From the NCBI RefSeq assembly GCF_900115705.1, contig NZ_FOXL01000003.1, forward strand, positions 248,001 through 312,000: DNA of 64,000 nucleotides, read 5' to 3'. The translations under genes and the position numbers were made by a program. Below the pieces are notes generated by a model, which searched no databases, was not told the origin of the DNA, and saw nothing but the letters and a program-made list of their open reading frames with translations. Positions 36,814 through 46,200 of the stretch are shown here, one piece after another; within the stretch, counting starts at the first letter, position 1; each line of letters opens with the position of its first letter. This stretch comes from Frateuria terrea. GTDB taxonomy: Bacteria; Pseudomonadota; Gammaproteobacteria; Xanthomonadales; Rhodanobacteraceae.

Positions 36814-37311
36814 TCAGCCGCGACGGTCGAATCCGTCGAGGAACTTCTTCAGCAGGCGCTCCAGCTCGGCCTGGTCGCGCGCGGCAAGCCCTTCGGTCTG
36901 CTCCTCCAGCAGGGCGCAGATCGAGGGCAGGAAGCGGTCGATCAGGGCGAGTCCCGTGGGTGTCAGGCTAAGGACCAGCTTGCGGCGATCGTCTTCGCTG
37001 GTGGCGCGCTCGATCAGCCCCTTCTCGCACAGCTCGTTGGTAAGCCGCGTGATGTTGGCCGCCTTCTCGCCCGAGCTCCGGGCCAGCCCGGAGGCACTCA
37101 GCCCATGCCCTTCAGTGCCGTAGAGCATCATCAGCAGGTTGTACTGCGGATGGTTGAGGCCGAAAGGCTTGAGCGCCGCGTTGGCATCGTCGTGGATGCG
37201 CTTGTGCAGGTGCTTGACCAGGCGCACGAGCACGGCCGGCCCGCGCGGGAACGCGGGATGGCGGCGGCGAGTGACGGCGAGGCGTCGTTCGGTGGGGAGA
37301 AAGCTGTTCAT
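36814..37311 (-). CDS. MarR family transcriptional regulator
   Basis: This 165-residue winged-helix dimer-type regulator shows [14 protein letters not shown], then [40 protein letters not shown] (recognition helix and wing with the DxRxK signature). Leu-rich dimerisation helices are at both ends. It heads the efflux operon and has a dyad operator over its own promoter. It is the likely ligand-responsive repressor of AaeXAB-like export, responding to an aromatic acid by analogy. Confidence 0.92.
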   Translation of the reverse strand: MNSFLPTERRLAVTRRRHPAFPRGPAVLVRLVKHLHKRIHDDANAALKPFGLNHPQYNLLMMLYGTEGHGLSASGLARSSGEKAANITRLTNELCEKGLIERATSEDDRRKLVLSLTPTGLALIDRFLPSICALLEEQTEGLAARDQAELERLLKKFLDGFDRRG

Positions 37312-37331
37312 GGGCGTTTACTGCTTCGGCT

Positions 37332-37360
37332 ATATTACATTTATGTACTAAACGACGCAA
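37332..37360 (-). promoter_or_regulatory. Promoter with MarR-type operator
   Basis: On the minus strand TTGCGT (37360-37355), 17 bases and TAATAT (37337-37332) form a good promoter. A 20-base dyad TTAGTACAT-AA-ATGTAATAT (37332-37351) fills the spacer and -10. The layout predicts autorepression of the marR-efflux operon. Confidence 0.7.
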
Positions 37361-37379
37361 TGGTCCTGTGCCCGCGGGC

Positions 37380-37660
37380 GCAGCGCCTTTTCCTTCCAGG
37401 GAGAGGGCGGGATGAGGGTCTGGCATCGCCGAGATGCCTGTTGGGGGTGGCGGCGTCTTTGTCGCTCGCGCGGGTTTTCCCGCCAGCCTGGGTGCTTGCG
37501 AAAAGCTTTTCGATCGCCTGTGGCGCTCGGAAGCCCGCCGCAGGCGAGCCACGCCGCGCAGAGGCCACGACCAGATGCAAAAAAGACCCGCACGGGAGCT
37601 TCCCGCGAGTCCCGGCTCATCCCGCCCCGGAGGGTGAGAGGGAGCCAAAGCGAAAGGCTG
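37380..37660 (-). repeat. Composite intergenic repeat, copy B
   Basis: Read on the minus strand, 37540-37380 contains CGAGCGCCACAGGCGATCG, AAGCTTTTCGC, CCAGGC, CGGGAAAACCCGC, then CACCCCCAACAGGCATCTCGG and CCCGCCCTCTCCCTGG. The same order occurs on the plus strand at 46786-46936. Two REP cores flank it (37394-37418 and 37613-37647). The 363-base interval between marR and ubiE otherwise holds only the marR promoter. Confidence 0.6.
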
Positions 37661-37674
37661 TAGCATTGCCGCCC

Positions 37675-38427
37675 ATGAGCGAGCAGTCCAAAACCACCCA
37701 TTTCGGTTTCCGCGACGTCCCGGTGGGCGACAAGCAGAAGCTGGTCGGCCAGGTATTCACCTCGGTCGCGCGCAGCTACGACCTGATGAACGACCTGATG
37801 TCGTTCGGCGTGCACCGGCTTTGGAAGCGCCACTTCGTGGCGATCAGTGGCGTGCGTCGGGGCGACCGCGTGCTCGATCTCGCCGGCGGCACCGGCGACA
37901 TCGCCGCGCTGCTCAAGCCGGTGGTGGGCGACGAGGGCGAGGTAGTGGTGGGCGACATCAACGCCGCCATGCTCGGCGTGGGCCGCGACCGGATGACCGA
38001 CCGCGGGCTGGTCGGCGGCCTGCGCTGGGCGCAATTGAACGCCGAGTGCCTGCCCTTCCCGGACAACAGCTTCGATGCGGTGACCATGGCCTTCGGCCTG
38101 CGCAACGTCACCGACAAGGACAAGGCACTGGCCGACATCTGCCGGGTGTTGAAGCCAGGCGGTCGCGCACTGGTGCTGGAATTCTCGCGCGTGCAGAGCG
38201 AGCTGTTCGGCAAGCTCTACGATTTCCACTCGTTCAAGGTGCTGCCCAAGCTCGGCCAGCTGTTCGCCGGCGACGCGGACAGCTACCAGTACCTGGCCGA
38301 GTCGATCCGCAAGCATCCGGACCAGCAGACGCTCAAGGGCATGATGGAAGCAGCCGGCTTCGGCCGCGTGGAAGTGCGCAACCTGACCAACGGCATCGTG
38401 GCCATCCACAAGGCCTGGAAGCTCTGA
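37675..38427 (+). CDS. ubiE: Demethylmenaquinone/ubiquinone C-methyltransferase
   Basis: This 250-residue SAM methyltransferase makes the C-methyl step of ubiquinone (and menaquinone) biosynthesis. It shows [27 protein letters not shown] motif [32 protein letters not shown] and [15 protein letters not shown]. The C-terminal [14 protein letters not shown] also matches UbiE/COQ5. The ATG at 37675 gives the standard length (~250). Confidence 0.96.
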   Translation: MSEQSKTTHFGFRDVPVGDKQKLVGQVFTSVARSYDLMNDLMSFGVHRLWKRHFVAISGVRRGDRVLDLAGGTGDIAALLKPVVGDEGEVVVGDINAAMLGVGRDRMTDRGLVGGLRWAQLNAECLPFPDNSFDAVTMAFGLRNVTDKDKALADICRVLKPGGRALVLEFSRVQSELFGKLYDFHSFKVLPKLGQLFAGDADSYQYLAESIRKHPDQQTLKGMMEAAGFGRVEVRNLTNGIVAIHKAWKL

Positions 38428-38706
38428 TCCCGAGGCCAACCGGGTCGACCACGGCGCGCAGCTCGAACACCTGAAGGTGTTTTTCCGATGCCGTGTTCGC
38501 CATCACCATCACCCTGCTGGTGATCGAGGTACACGTGCCGCGGCTGGACACGCTCGACGACGCCGCATCCCTCGTCGCGCTGATGCACCTGATGCCCCGC
38601 TTCATGGGCTTCGTGCTGAGCTTCCTCACCATCAGCGCGCCTTGGGCGGCGCACCACCCGCTGCTGGCGCGCGCCAATGCCGCCGTCGCGCGCTGCATCG
38701 CCCCTC
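38426..38706 (+). pseudogene. Decayed TMEM175 (DUF1211) potassium-channel-family gene
   Basis: Two frames together read LEHLKVF / [19 protein letters not shown], then [23 protein letters not shown]. This is the TMEM175 signature (FSDxVFAIxITLLVLEIHVP, SF..I...W..HH). The frame breaks in a run of five T (38480-38484); four T would restore it. No start codon precedes the fragment, which begins at the ubiE stop, and only the first ~85 of ~200 residues remain. It is therefore a 5'- and 3'-truncated remnant. Confidence 0.75.
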
Positions 38707-38773
38707 CGAAACAGCGCCGACGTGAGCGTGGTCCGGGCCAACGATCGAAACCACGGTGGGATAGTGCTCCCGC

Positions 38774-39460
38774 TCAGGCCGGCGCGCGCAGGTCCTCGCG
38801 CAGCGAACCCACGCGACGGGCGGTGTCTTCGCTGTCTTTCAGCCGCGCTGTCTCGGTCAGCGCGGCTGCGTACCAGCACTGCATGCCGGGCAGCTCGCGC
38901 AGGCGCTGCGCGTAGGCACGCGAGGCATCGTCCAGCGGCAGGTCGTAGCTCAGGATGCGCCAGGCGACCGGTGCAAAGAAGGCGTCCACCGCGCCGAATG
39001 CCGGTCCGGCCAGGAACGGGCCGCCGAAACGCGAAAGGCCTTCGTTCCACAGCTCCGCCAGGCGGGACAGATCACGCTGCAGGGCTGCATCGATGCCGTG
39101 CAGCGTGACCCGCACGCCGCAGTTCATCGGGCAGGTGCCGCGCAGCGCGGCGAAGCCAGCGTGCATCTCGGCCGCGGCGCAGCGCGCCCAGGCGCGCGCC
39201 CTTGCCTCGCCCGGCCACACGCCCGGGTGGCGCTCGGCCAGGTATTCGACGATGGCCAGCGAATCCCATACCACCGTGTCGCCGTCGCGCAGGCACGGCA
39301 CCTTGCCGTTGGGCGCGAAGCTGCGGAAAGCGTCCCAGCTGGAGCCTTCCTGAAGCGCCACCAGGTGTTCGTGGAAAGGCAGGCCGCACTCGACCATCAG
39401 CAGCCAGGGCCGCAGCGACCAGGACGAATAGTTCTTGTTGCCGATGTAGAGCTCGTACAT
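38774..39460 (-). CDS. Glutathione S-transferase family protein
   Basis: This 228-residue protein has a thioredoxin-fold N-terminal domain beginning [20 protein letters not shown]. The SSWSLRPW stretch and [20 protein letters not shown] (cis-Pro and gamma-Glu-binding Asp-Ser) are as in the GST group with Ser active sites. An all-helical C-terminal domain completes the fold. Start at 39460 by homology. It lies 11 bases after a cupin gene, so it may share the EamA-cupin transcript. Substrate unknown. Confidence 0.88.
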   Translation of the reverse strand: MYELYIGNKNYSSWSLRPWLLMVECGLPFHEHLVALQEGSSWDAFRSFAPNGKVPCLRDGDTVVWDSLAIVEYLAERHPGVWPGEARARAWARCAAAEMHAGFAALRGTCPMNCGVRVTLHGIDAALQRDLSRLAELWNEGLSRFGGPFLAGPAFGAVDAFFAPVAWRILSYDLPLDDASRAYAQRLRELPGMQCWYAAALTETARLKDSEDTARRVGSLREDLRAPA

Positions 39461-39471
39461 GGGTCGTTCCC

Positions 39472-39777
39472 TCAGGTGTCCAGGATCAGCAGGGTGCCGG
39501 CACTGCCTTCGCCGACCGCGTGCGCGGTGCCGGCCGGTACCAGGCAGAGTTCGCCGGCGCGCAGGCACAGGGTCGTGCCGGCGATGCGCAAGCGCAGTTC
39601 GCCTTCCATCACGATCAGTGCCTCGGCGTAGTCATGCACTTCTTCTGGCGCGGCCGTTCGGTCCATACGCGCCAGCTTGATTCGGGCAGCGCCCACGCGA
39701 CCAAGCAGCCGCGACTGCCAGGCTGCGGGCAACTGCTGCGCCAAGGCGAGCAGCGCGACTACTTCAGCCGTGTCCAC
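39472..39777 (-). CDS. Small cupin-domain protein
   Basis: This 101-residue single-cupin protein shows EEVHDYAEALIVMEGELRLRIAG (motif 1 region) and LRAGELCLVPAGTAHAV (motif 2). The GTG at 39777 is preceded nine bases upstream by GGAGG inside the eamA gene and overlaps the eamA end by 14 bases. Longer readings would start deep in eamA. Catalytic or binding function unknown; motif 1 has the His and Glu in HDYAE. Confidence 0.8.
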   Translation of the reverse strand: MDTAEVVALLALAQQLPAAWQSRLLGRVGAARIKLARMDRTAAPEEVHDYAEALIVMEGELRLRIAGTTLCLRAGELCLVPAGTAHAVGEGSAGTLLILDT

Positions 39778-40687
39778 AGGGCTTCGCCTCCATCGCGGCG
39801 GCCCGGGCCGGTGCCGCGCGACGCCGTGCGTTGGCCAGCACCACGCCACCGACGGTCACCGCGCCGCCGACGAGGGTGAGCAGGCCCGGCCGTTCGCCCA
39901 GCCATACCCAGCCGATCAGCACCGCGATCGGCGGCGAAAAATAGATGAAGCTGGACACCTGCGAGGCCGAGCTGCGGTGGATCGCGATGTTCCAGGCGAT
40001 GTAGCCGACGAAGGTCGGCGCCAGTCCCAGCCACAGCAGCGCGCCGATGCGCGGCCACGGCGCGGCAGCCAGCGCCTGCGGCAGGTGCACGGCGAACGGC
40101 AGCGCGCCGAGCGTGCCGGCAAAGAAGGTCAAAGCGGTGACGCCGAACACGCTCGAGCGCGCGAACAGCGGCTTCTGCCCCACGAAATAGATCGCCGAGG
40201 CGACCACGCTGACCAGTACCAGCGCCGCCATCGGCTCGAACTTCACCTGCTTGCCGCTGGCCAGCACCACCATCACCACGCCGACCAGCGCCACGCCCAG
40301 CCCGGCCAGCGTGCGCAGCGGCAGCCGCTCGCGCAGCCACACCGCGGACAGTGCCGCCGTGGCCGCCGGCACCAGCGAGATCAGGATCGCCGCGGTGCCG
40401 CTGGCGATGCGCGTTTCTGCGTAGTTGAGCGCCATGTGGTAGACGGTCAGGCCGGTCACGCCCAGCAGCGCCACCTGCAGCCAGTCGCGACGGGCCGGCA
40501 GCGCCGGGCGCTTTGCCAGCAGCCACAGCGCAAAGCACAGCGAACCGATCGCCAGTCGGGCGAACGCCACCTCGCCGGGCGTGAACGCCGGCAGGGCATA
40601 GGCGATCGCCGCATAGGCGCTCGACCAGGTGACCAGGGCGACGCCGATCAGGACCAGCGTCCGCCCGTCCAGGCGGGGGGTTTCCAT
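39764..40687 (-). CDS. EamA/RhaT-family (DMT) exporter
   Basis: This 307-residue inner-membrane transporter has ten helices in two EamA repeats: WSSAYAAIAYALPAFTPGEVAFAR in repeat 1; SSFIYFSPPIAVLIGWVWLGE and GGAVTVGGVVLANA in repeat 2. DMT family members export amino acids or metabolites. A divergent Lrp/AsnC regulator 115 bases away suggests an amino-acid-type substrate under its control (inference). Followed by overlapping cupin and GST genes. Confidence 0.9.
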   Translation of the reverse strand: METPRLDGRTLVLIGVALVTWSSAYAAIAYALPAFTPGEVAFARLAIGSLCFALWLLAKRPALPARRDWLQVALLGVTGLTVYHMALNYAETRIASGTAAILISLVPAATAALSAVWLRERLPLRTLAGLGVALVGVVMVVLASGKQVKFEPMAALVLVSVVASAIYFVGQKPLFARSSVFGVTALTFFAGTLGALPFAVHLPQALAAAPWPRIGALLWLGLAPTFVGYIAWNIAIHRSSASQVSSFIYFSPPIAVLIGWVWLGERPGLLTLVGGAVTVGGVVLANARRRAAPARAAAMEAKPCGHG

Positions 40688-40802
40688 GGGAATTTCCGGT
40701 GCGGGGAAGTGCGCATCCTAGTGGTGGCGCGCTCGCGCAGGAATGATGCAACCGGGCCAAAATGCCATGCTTCGCCACCGAACGAATCGGGAACCCCCGC
40801 CC

Positions 40803-41300
40803 ATGGCCTTCGTATCGAAACCCGAACTGGACGTCCGCGACTGGCAACTGCTCGAAGCCCTGCAGCAGGATGCCCGCCAGGGTTATGCGGAGCTGGGCCG
40901 GCAGGTCGGCCTGTCGGCGCCGGCGGTGGCCGAGCGGGTCAAGCGGCTGGAGGAGGCTGGCGTGATCGCCGGCTACCGCGCAGTCATCGATCCGAAACGT
41001 CTCGGGTACAGCATCGACGCCATGGTGCGGCTGCGCTGCGACGGTGGCGTCTGTTCGCGCATCGGTGCGCTGGTGGCGGACGTACCCGAGGTGCTCGAGT
41101 GCCGTCGTCTCGCTGGCGAGGATTCGGCGCTGCTGCACGTGGTCGCGTTGTCGGTGGCGCATCTGGAGACGGTGCTCGACCGCCTGCTGAAGATCCATCC
41201 CAGCGTGAGCACCACCACGCTGGTGGTGCTGCAGACGCCGCACGCCAACCGCCCGCTGACGCGGGCGATGTGGCAGGCGGCGCATGCAACGGAAGGCTAG
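40803..41300 (+). CDS. Lrp/AsnC family transcriptional regulator
   Basis: This 165-residue regulator has an N-terminal HTH (LDVRDWQLLEALQQDARQ, AELGRQVGLSAPAVAERVKRLEEAGVIAGYRAVIDP). A RAM/AsnC ligand-binding domain (LLHVVALSVAHLETVLDRLL, STTTLVVLQTP) follows. The start MAFVSKPELD at 40803 is preferred; an in-frame ATG at 40743 adds 20 unconserved residues. It probably controls the divergent EamA exporter, as Lrp-like proteins commonly do. Confidence 0.9.
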   Translation: MAFVSKPELDVRDWQLLEALQQDARQGYAELGRQVGLSAPAVAERVKRLEEAGVIAGYRAVIDPKRLGYSIDAMVRLRCDGGVCSRIGALVADVPEVLECRRLAGEDSALLHVVALSVAHLETVLDRLLKIHPSVSTTTLVVLQTPHANRPLTRAMWQAAHATEG

Positions 41301-41388
41301 GCGCGCCGCCGTTCCCGCAGGGTGGCCGCGATCATGGACGCGGAACGAATCCCGGCATACTGCGCACTCTCCCGCTCTGCACGAAGAC

Positions 41389-43083
41389 ATGCGTATGTCC
41401 GATCTTTCGCTACCGCCCGATGGCGATGACCAGCCGGCCAATCCGCAACGCCGCCGCCTGCTCGGTGGCCTGGCCGCCGCCGGCGCGGGGCTGGCGCTCG
41501 GCGGCACCGGTGCCGAGGCCGTCGCTGGCGCCGGGCCGGCCGCCGCCGCACCCACGAAACTGGACGCCCTGCTGCGCGAGCGCATCCAGCGCGTGGTGGT
41601 GATCTACGCCGAGAACCGCAGCTTCAACAACCTGTTTGCCGACTTCCCGGGCATCGCCGAGCCGCTTTCGGCGCTCAGGCCCGAGCAGTACCGCCAGCGC
41701 GACCGCGACGGCTCGCTGCTGAGGATGCTGCCGCCGGTATGGCACGGTGTGGCACCGCACGAGCAGGTGGTCAACCATCGCAAGTACGTGGTGCGCCAGG
41801 AGGACCTGACCGGGCTGCCGAACGCGCCATGGGCCCTGCGCACCGGCGACGGCGAACCGCTGCCGCAGGGCGTAGTCACGCGCGACCTGTGGCACCGCTT
41901 CTACGAGAACCAGCGGCAGATCAACGGCGGCAGGAACGACGGCTTCGTCGCCTGGGGCGATTCGGGCGCGCTGGTGATGGGCTACTACGGCGACAACGCG
42001 GCGAATCTGCGGCTGTGGCAGCTGGCGCGCCAGTACACCCTTTGCGACCGCTTCTTCATGGGCGCCTTCGGCGGCTCGTTCCTCAACCACCAGTACCTGG
42101 TCGCCGCGCAGCCGCCGTACTACCCGCACGCGGACCAGAGCCCCGCGCGCTTCAACATCGCGCAGACGGTCAGCGGCAAGGCCACCGACATCCACTTGAA
42201 GATGGCGCACGACTCGCCCGCCAGCGCGATGCAGGGCAAGCCCGAGGCGCTGGCGCCCAGCTCGCTCACGCCGGATTTCTGGGCGGTCAACACGATGGGG
42301 CCGCCGTATTCGCCGGGCTTCTCCAAGGATCCGAATGATCCCAGGCATGCCGACCCCAACAGCGCCAACACGCTGGTGCCGCAGAAGCACGCCACGATCG
42401 GCGACGTGCTTTCCGAGGCGGGCGTCGACTGGGCCTGGTACGCCGGCGGCTGGAAGCTGGCGCTGGAGGGCAAGGGCGACGGCGACCAGGCCGATTTTCC
42501 GCAGCGGCCGAACTTCCAGCCGCACCACCAGCCGCTCAACTACTTCGCCGCCTACGCACCAGGCACCGCCGCGCGCGGGAAGCACCTGCGCGATGCCGGC
42601 GTCGGCGAGACCGCCGGGACCAACCACTTCCTCGCCGCGATCGCCACAAACACGCTGCCGACGGTCACGTTCTACAAGCCGCAGGGCGATCTCAACATGC
42701 ACGCCGGCTATTCGGACGTCGATGCCGGCGACCGCCACATCATGGCCGTGGTGGAGGCCCTGCAGCAGTCGCCCGCCTGGCCGGGCCTGCTGGTGATCAT
42801 CACAGTGGACGAGAACGGCGGCTGGTGGGACCACGTGGCGCCGCCCAGGGGCGACCGCTGGGGACCGGGCTCGCGCATCCCGGCGATCATCGTCTCGCCG
42901 CACGCAAGGAAGGGCCACGTCGACCACACGATCTACGACACCGGCTCGATCGCCCGCTTCCTGACCCGCCGCTTCGGCCTGCGCAAGCTGCCGGGACTGA
43001 CCCTGCGCGAGGAATCCATGCGTGCCGCCGGCGGCCCGCCGCCGGGCGACCTCACCGCCGCGCTGGATTTCGAGGTGGGGTGA
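41389..43083 (+). CDS. Secreted acid phosphatase / phosphoesterase (AcpA, phospholipase C superfamily)
   Basis: This 564-residue exported enzyme has a twin-arginine-type leader (QRRRLLGGLAAAGAGLALGG). The phosphoesterase fold shows VVVIYAENRSFNNLFADFPG at the N-terminus and HQYLVAAQPPYY. DENGGWWDHVAPP near residue 470 carries the metal ligands of the AcpA/PLC superfamily. Lack of the PlcH C-terminal DUF756 repeats favours acid phosphatase over phospholipase C. ATG 41389 (or 41395) precedes the Tat motif. Confidence 0.85.
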   Translation: MRMSDLSLPPDGDDQPANPQRRRLLGGLAAAGAGLALGGTGAEAVAGAGPAAAAPTKLDALLRERIQRVVVIYAENRSFNNLFADFPGIAEPLSALRPEQYRQRDRDGSLLRMLPPVWHGVAPHEQVVNHRKYVVRQEDLTGLPNAPWALRTGDGEPLPQGVVTRDLWHRFYENQRQINGGRNDGFVAWGDSGALVMGYYGDNAANLRLWQLARQYTLCDRFFMGAFGGSFLNHQYLVAAQPPYYPHADQSPARFNIAQTVSGKATDIHLKMAHDSPASAMQGKPEALAPSSLTPDFWAVNTMGPPYSPGFSKDPNDPRHADPNSANTLVPQKHATIGDVLSEAGVDWAWYAGGWKLALEGKGDGDQADFPQRPNFQPHHQPLNYFAAYAPGTAARGKHLRDAGVGETAGTNHFLAAIATNTLPTVTFYKPQGDLNMHAGYSDVDAGDRHIMAVVEALQQSPAWPGLLVIITVDENGGWWDHVAPPRGDRWGPGSRIPAIIVSPHARKGHVDHTIYDTGSIARFLTRRFGLRKLPGLTLREESMRAAGGPPPGDLTAALDFEVG

Positions 43084-43107
43084 GGTCGGGCGGCGTCCTC
43101 GCTTTTT

Positions 43108-43169
43108 GAGAGAGAGAGAGACGAGGCACCAGGCTGTTGTCTGGCGGTGCCTTGAATGTGCAAGGCACC
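43108..43169. other. (GA)7 tract and two alternative hairpins
   Basis: GA repeated seven times (43108-43121) follows the phosphatase stop. Then AGGCACC (43124-43130) can pair with GGTGCCT (43146-43152). Alternatively GGTGCCTTG (43146-43154) pairs perfectly with CAAGGCACC (43161-43169). The two stems exclude each other. They lie between convergent genes and probably serve as a bidirectional transcript end. Confidence 0.5.
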
Positions 43170-43239
43170 GCCCCCGCGGACCTCGCCGCGCGCCACGGCT
43201 CCTGACCTCAGTCTCGCCGGCGAGAAAGGGAAACTCGCC

Positions 43240-46200
43240 TCAGGACGCCTGGACGACTTCGCGCCGGCGATGTCTCGTGCGCCACGCACGCACCCGCGCC
43301 GACAGGCACGAGAAGATCACATACAGCGCCGGCGTGCTTAGCAGCGTCAGGCTCTGCGAGATCAGCAGGCCGCCGATCAGCGCGATACCCAGCGGCCGGC
43401 GCAGCTCCGAGCCTTCGCCCAGTCCGGTGGCGATCGGCACCGCGGCCAGGATGGCCACCATCGTGGTCATCATGATCGGCCGGAAGCGCACGATGCACGC
43501 CTCGCGCACCGCCTCGAGCGGACTCTTGCCGTGCTCGCGCTCGGCCACGAGCGCGAAGTCGATCATCATGATCGCGTTCTTCTTGACGATGCCGATCAAC
43601 AGCACCAGCGCGATCTGCGACACCACCGACAGTTCGGTGCTGGTCAGCCACAACGCCAGCAGCGCGCCCACGCCCGCCGCCGGCAGCGTGGAGAGGATCG
43701 TCACCGGATGGATCAGGCTCTCGTAGAGCATGCCCAGCACGATGTAGACGGTGAGGATCGCCGCCAGGATCAGCCAGCCCATGCCGCTCTGGGTTTCCAT
43801 GAAGCGGCGGAAGTCGCCGCCCACGTTGAGGCGGATGTCGCCGGGCATGCGCAGGCCCTCGACCGTGTGCTGGATGATCACCATCGCCTCGCCCATGCTC
43901 ACGCCTTCGGCGAGGTTGAACGACAGGTCCATCGTCGTGTACTGGTCCTCGTGCGAGACCTCCGACGGCGCCAGCCCGGGTTCCTGGTGTGCCAGGGCGC
44001 CGAGCGGGATCATCTTGCCGCTGCTGGAGCGCACGTAGATGCGGTCGATCGCCGCCGGCGTGGCGGTCTGCGAAGGCAGCGCGTTGACGACCACCTTGTA
44101 CTGGTTGATGTCCGAATAGATGGTCGAGACCTGGCGCTGGCCGAAGGCGTTGTACAGCGCTCCGTCGATGGTGCCGATCGAGACGCCCAGCCGTGCGGCC
44201 TTGTCGCGGTCGATCACCACGTTCTGGCGCAGCCCGGACTCGTCGACGTCGCTGCCGACGTCCTTCAGCTTGGGATTCTTCTTCAGCGCGTCGACCAGCC
44301 TGGGCAACCAGGTCTGCAGTTCGCCGAGATCATCGCCCTGCAGCGAGACCTGGTACTGCGCGCCCTGGTTGCCGCCCCCGCCGCTGGCGCTGGGCAGATC
44401 CTGGATCGCGCGCAGGCGCAGGTTGAGGTCCGGGTAGCGGTCGGCCTTGGCCGACAGCCGCGCAACCACGGCGAAGGTGTCGTCCTTGCGGCCTTCCGCG
44501 CGCGTCTTCAGTTCGATGTTGAAGGCACCGCTGGTGCCCTGCCGGCTGGTGCCCAGGCGCGAGCCGACGGCCTTGACGTCCGGGTCGGCCAGCAGCATTC
44601 GGGTCAAGCGCTCCTGCCGGTCGATCGCGTCCTGGAACGACACCGTCGCGCTGGAGGTGGCGCGGCCCCAGATCAGCCCGGTGTCCTGCGGCGGAAACAG
44701 GCCGGACTTGACCATGCCGAACAGGAAGAAGGTGGCGACGATCAGCACCAGCGGGGTGAGCGAGAGCGCCAGCGCGTGGCGCAATGCGAAATCCAGTGCG
44801 CGTGTATAGAACCTGAGCATGCCGGCGTGGAAGCGGTCCAGCGCACCACCCAGCCGCGACGGTCTGGCGCTGCCGAGCCCGCGCAGGAACAACCCGCACA
44901 GCGACGGCGTCAGCGTCAGCGAGATCAGCGCGGACATCGCGATCGCCGCCACCAGCGTCATCGTGAACTCGTGCATGAACATGCCGGTGATGCCCGGCGC
45001 GAACAGCAGCGGAATGAACACGGCGATCAGCGAGGCGGTGATCGACACCACGGTAAAGCCGATCTCGCGCGCGCCGGCCAGTGCCGCCGCCATTCGCGGC
45101 ATGCCATCGTCGATGTGGCGGATCACGTTCTCGATCACCACGATGGCGTCGTCCACCACGAAGCCGATGGCGATCACCAGCGCCAGCAGCGTGAGGTTGT
45201 TGAGCGTGTAGCCGAGCACGTACATCACCACGAACGCGCCGGCCAGCGACAGTGGCACCGTGATGGCGGCGATCAGCGTGGGCGCCAACCGGCGCAGGAA
45301 CAGCGCCATGGTCAGCACCACCATCGCCAGCGAGATCAGCAACGTCGCCTGCACCTCGTGCAACGAGGCGCGAATGGTCGGCGTGCCGTCGAAGTAGGGC
45401 GTCAGCGTGGTGCCGGGCGAGAGGTAGGCGCGCAGCGTCGGGACCTGGGCCTTGACCGCGTCGACGGTGGCGATGACGTTGGCGTCGGCCTTCTTGTAGA
45501 CGTACATCAGCACCGCTGGCTTGCCCTCGAACCAGGCGGCCTGGAAGGCATCCTGCTGGCCGGCGTAGACGTGTGCCACGTCCGAGAGCCTTATCGGCAC
45601 ACCGTTGCGCACGGCGATTACCAGCTTGGCGAAGTCGTCGGCGGTGTGCAGCTGGTCGTTGGCGGTCACCGCCATGGTGGTCACGCCGTTGGACAGGAAG
45701 CCCTGTGGCGAGGTGACGTTGGCGGCGGTCAGCGCATTGCGCAGCTGGTCCGGCGACAGGTCCATCGCACTGAGCGCGTGCAGGTCCACGTCCACGCGGA
45801 TCGCCGGCGTGGCCGCGCCGGCGATCTCCACCGAAGACACCCCGGGCAGCTGGCGCAGCCGCTGCGCGAGCAGCGAATCGGCCGCGTTGTAGAGCGTGGC
45901 GGCCGATTCGGTGTCCGAGGTCAACGCGAAGGCGATGACCGGGTCATCGTTGGGATTGGCCTTCTCGTAGCTGGGCGGACTGTTGAGTCCCGGCGGCAGG
46001 TCCGGCGCGGCGGCGTTGATCGCCGCCTGTACGTCGCGCGCCGCGGCATCCAGGTCGGTGCCGCCGCGGAACATGATGAAGACGAACGTGCTGCCCTCGG
46101 AACTGTGCGAGCGCATGGTGTCGATGCCGGGCACCTGGCCCAGGTGGCGCTCCAGCGGCGCGGCCACCGTCGAGGCCATGGTGCTGGCGTCGGCACCGGC

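Noticed and set aside
41389..43083. Phospholipase C (PlcC/PlcH) annotation for the secreted phosphoesterase
   Set aside because: The C-terminal repeats typical of PlcH-type enzymes are absent and the N-terminal motif arrangement fits AcpA-type acid phosphatase better, though the superfamily is shared.
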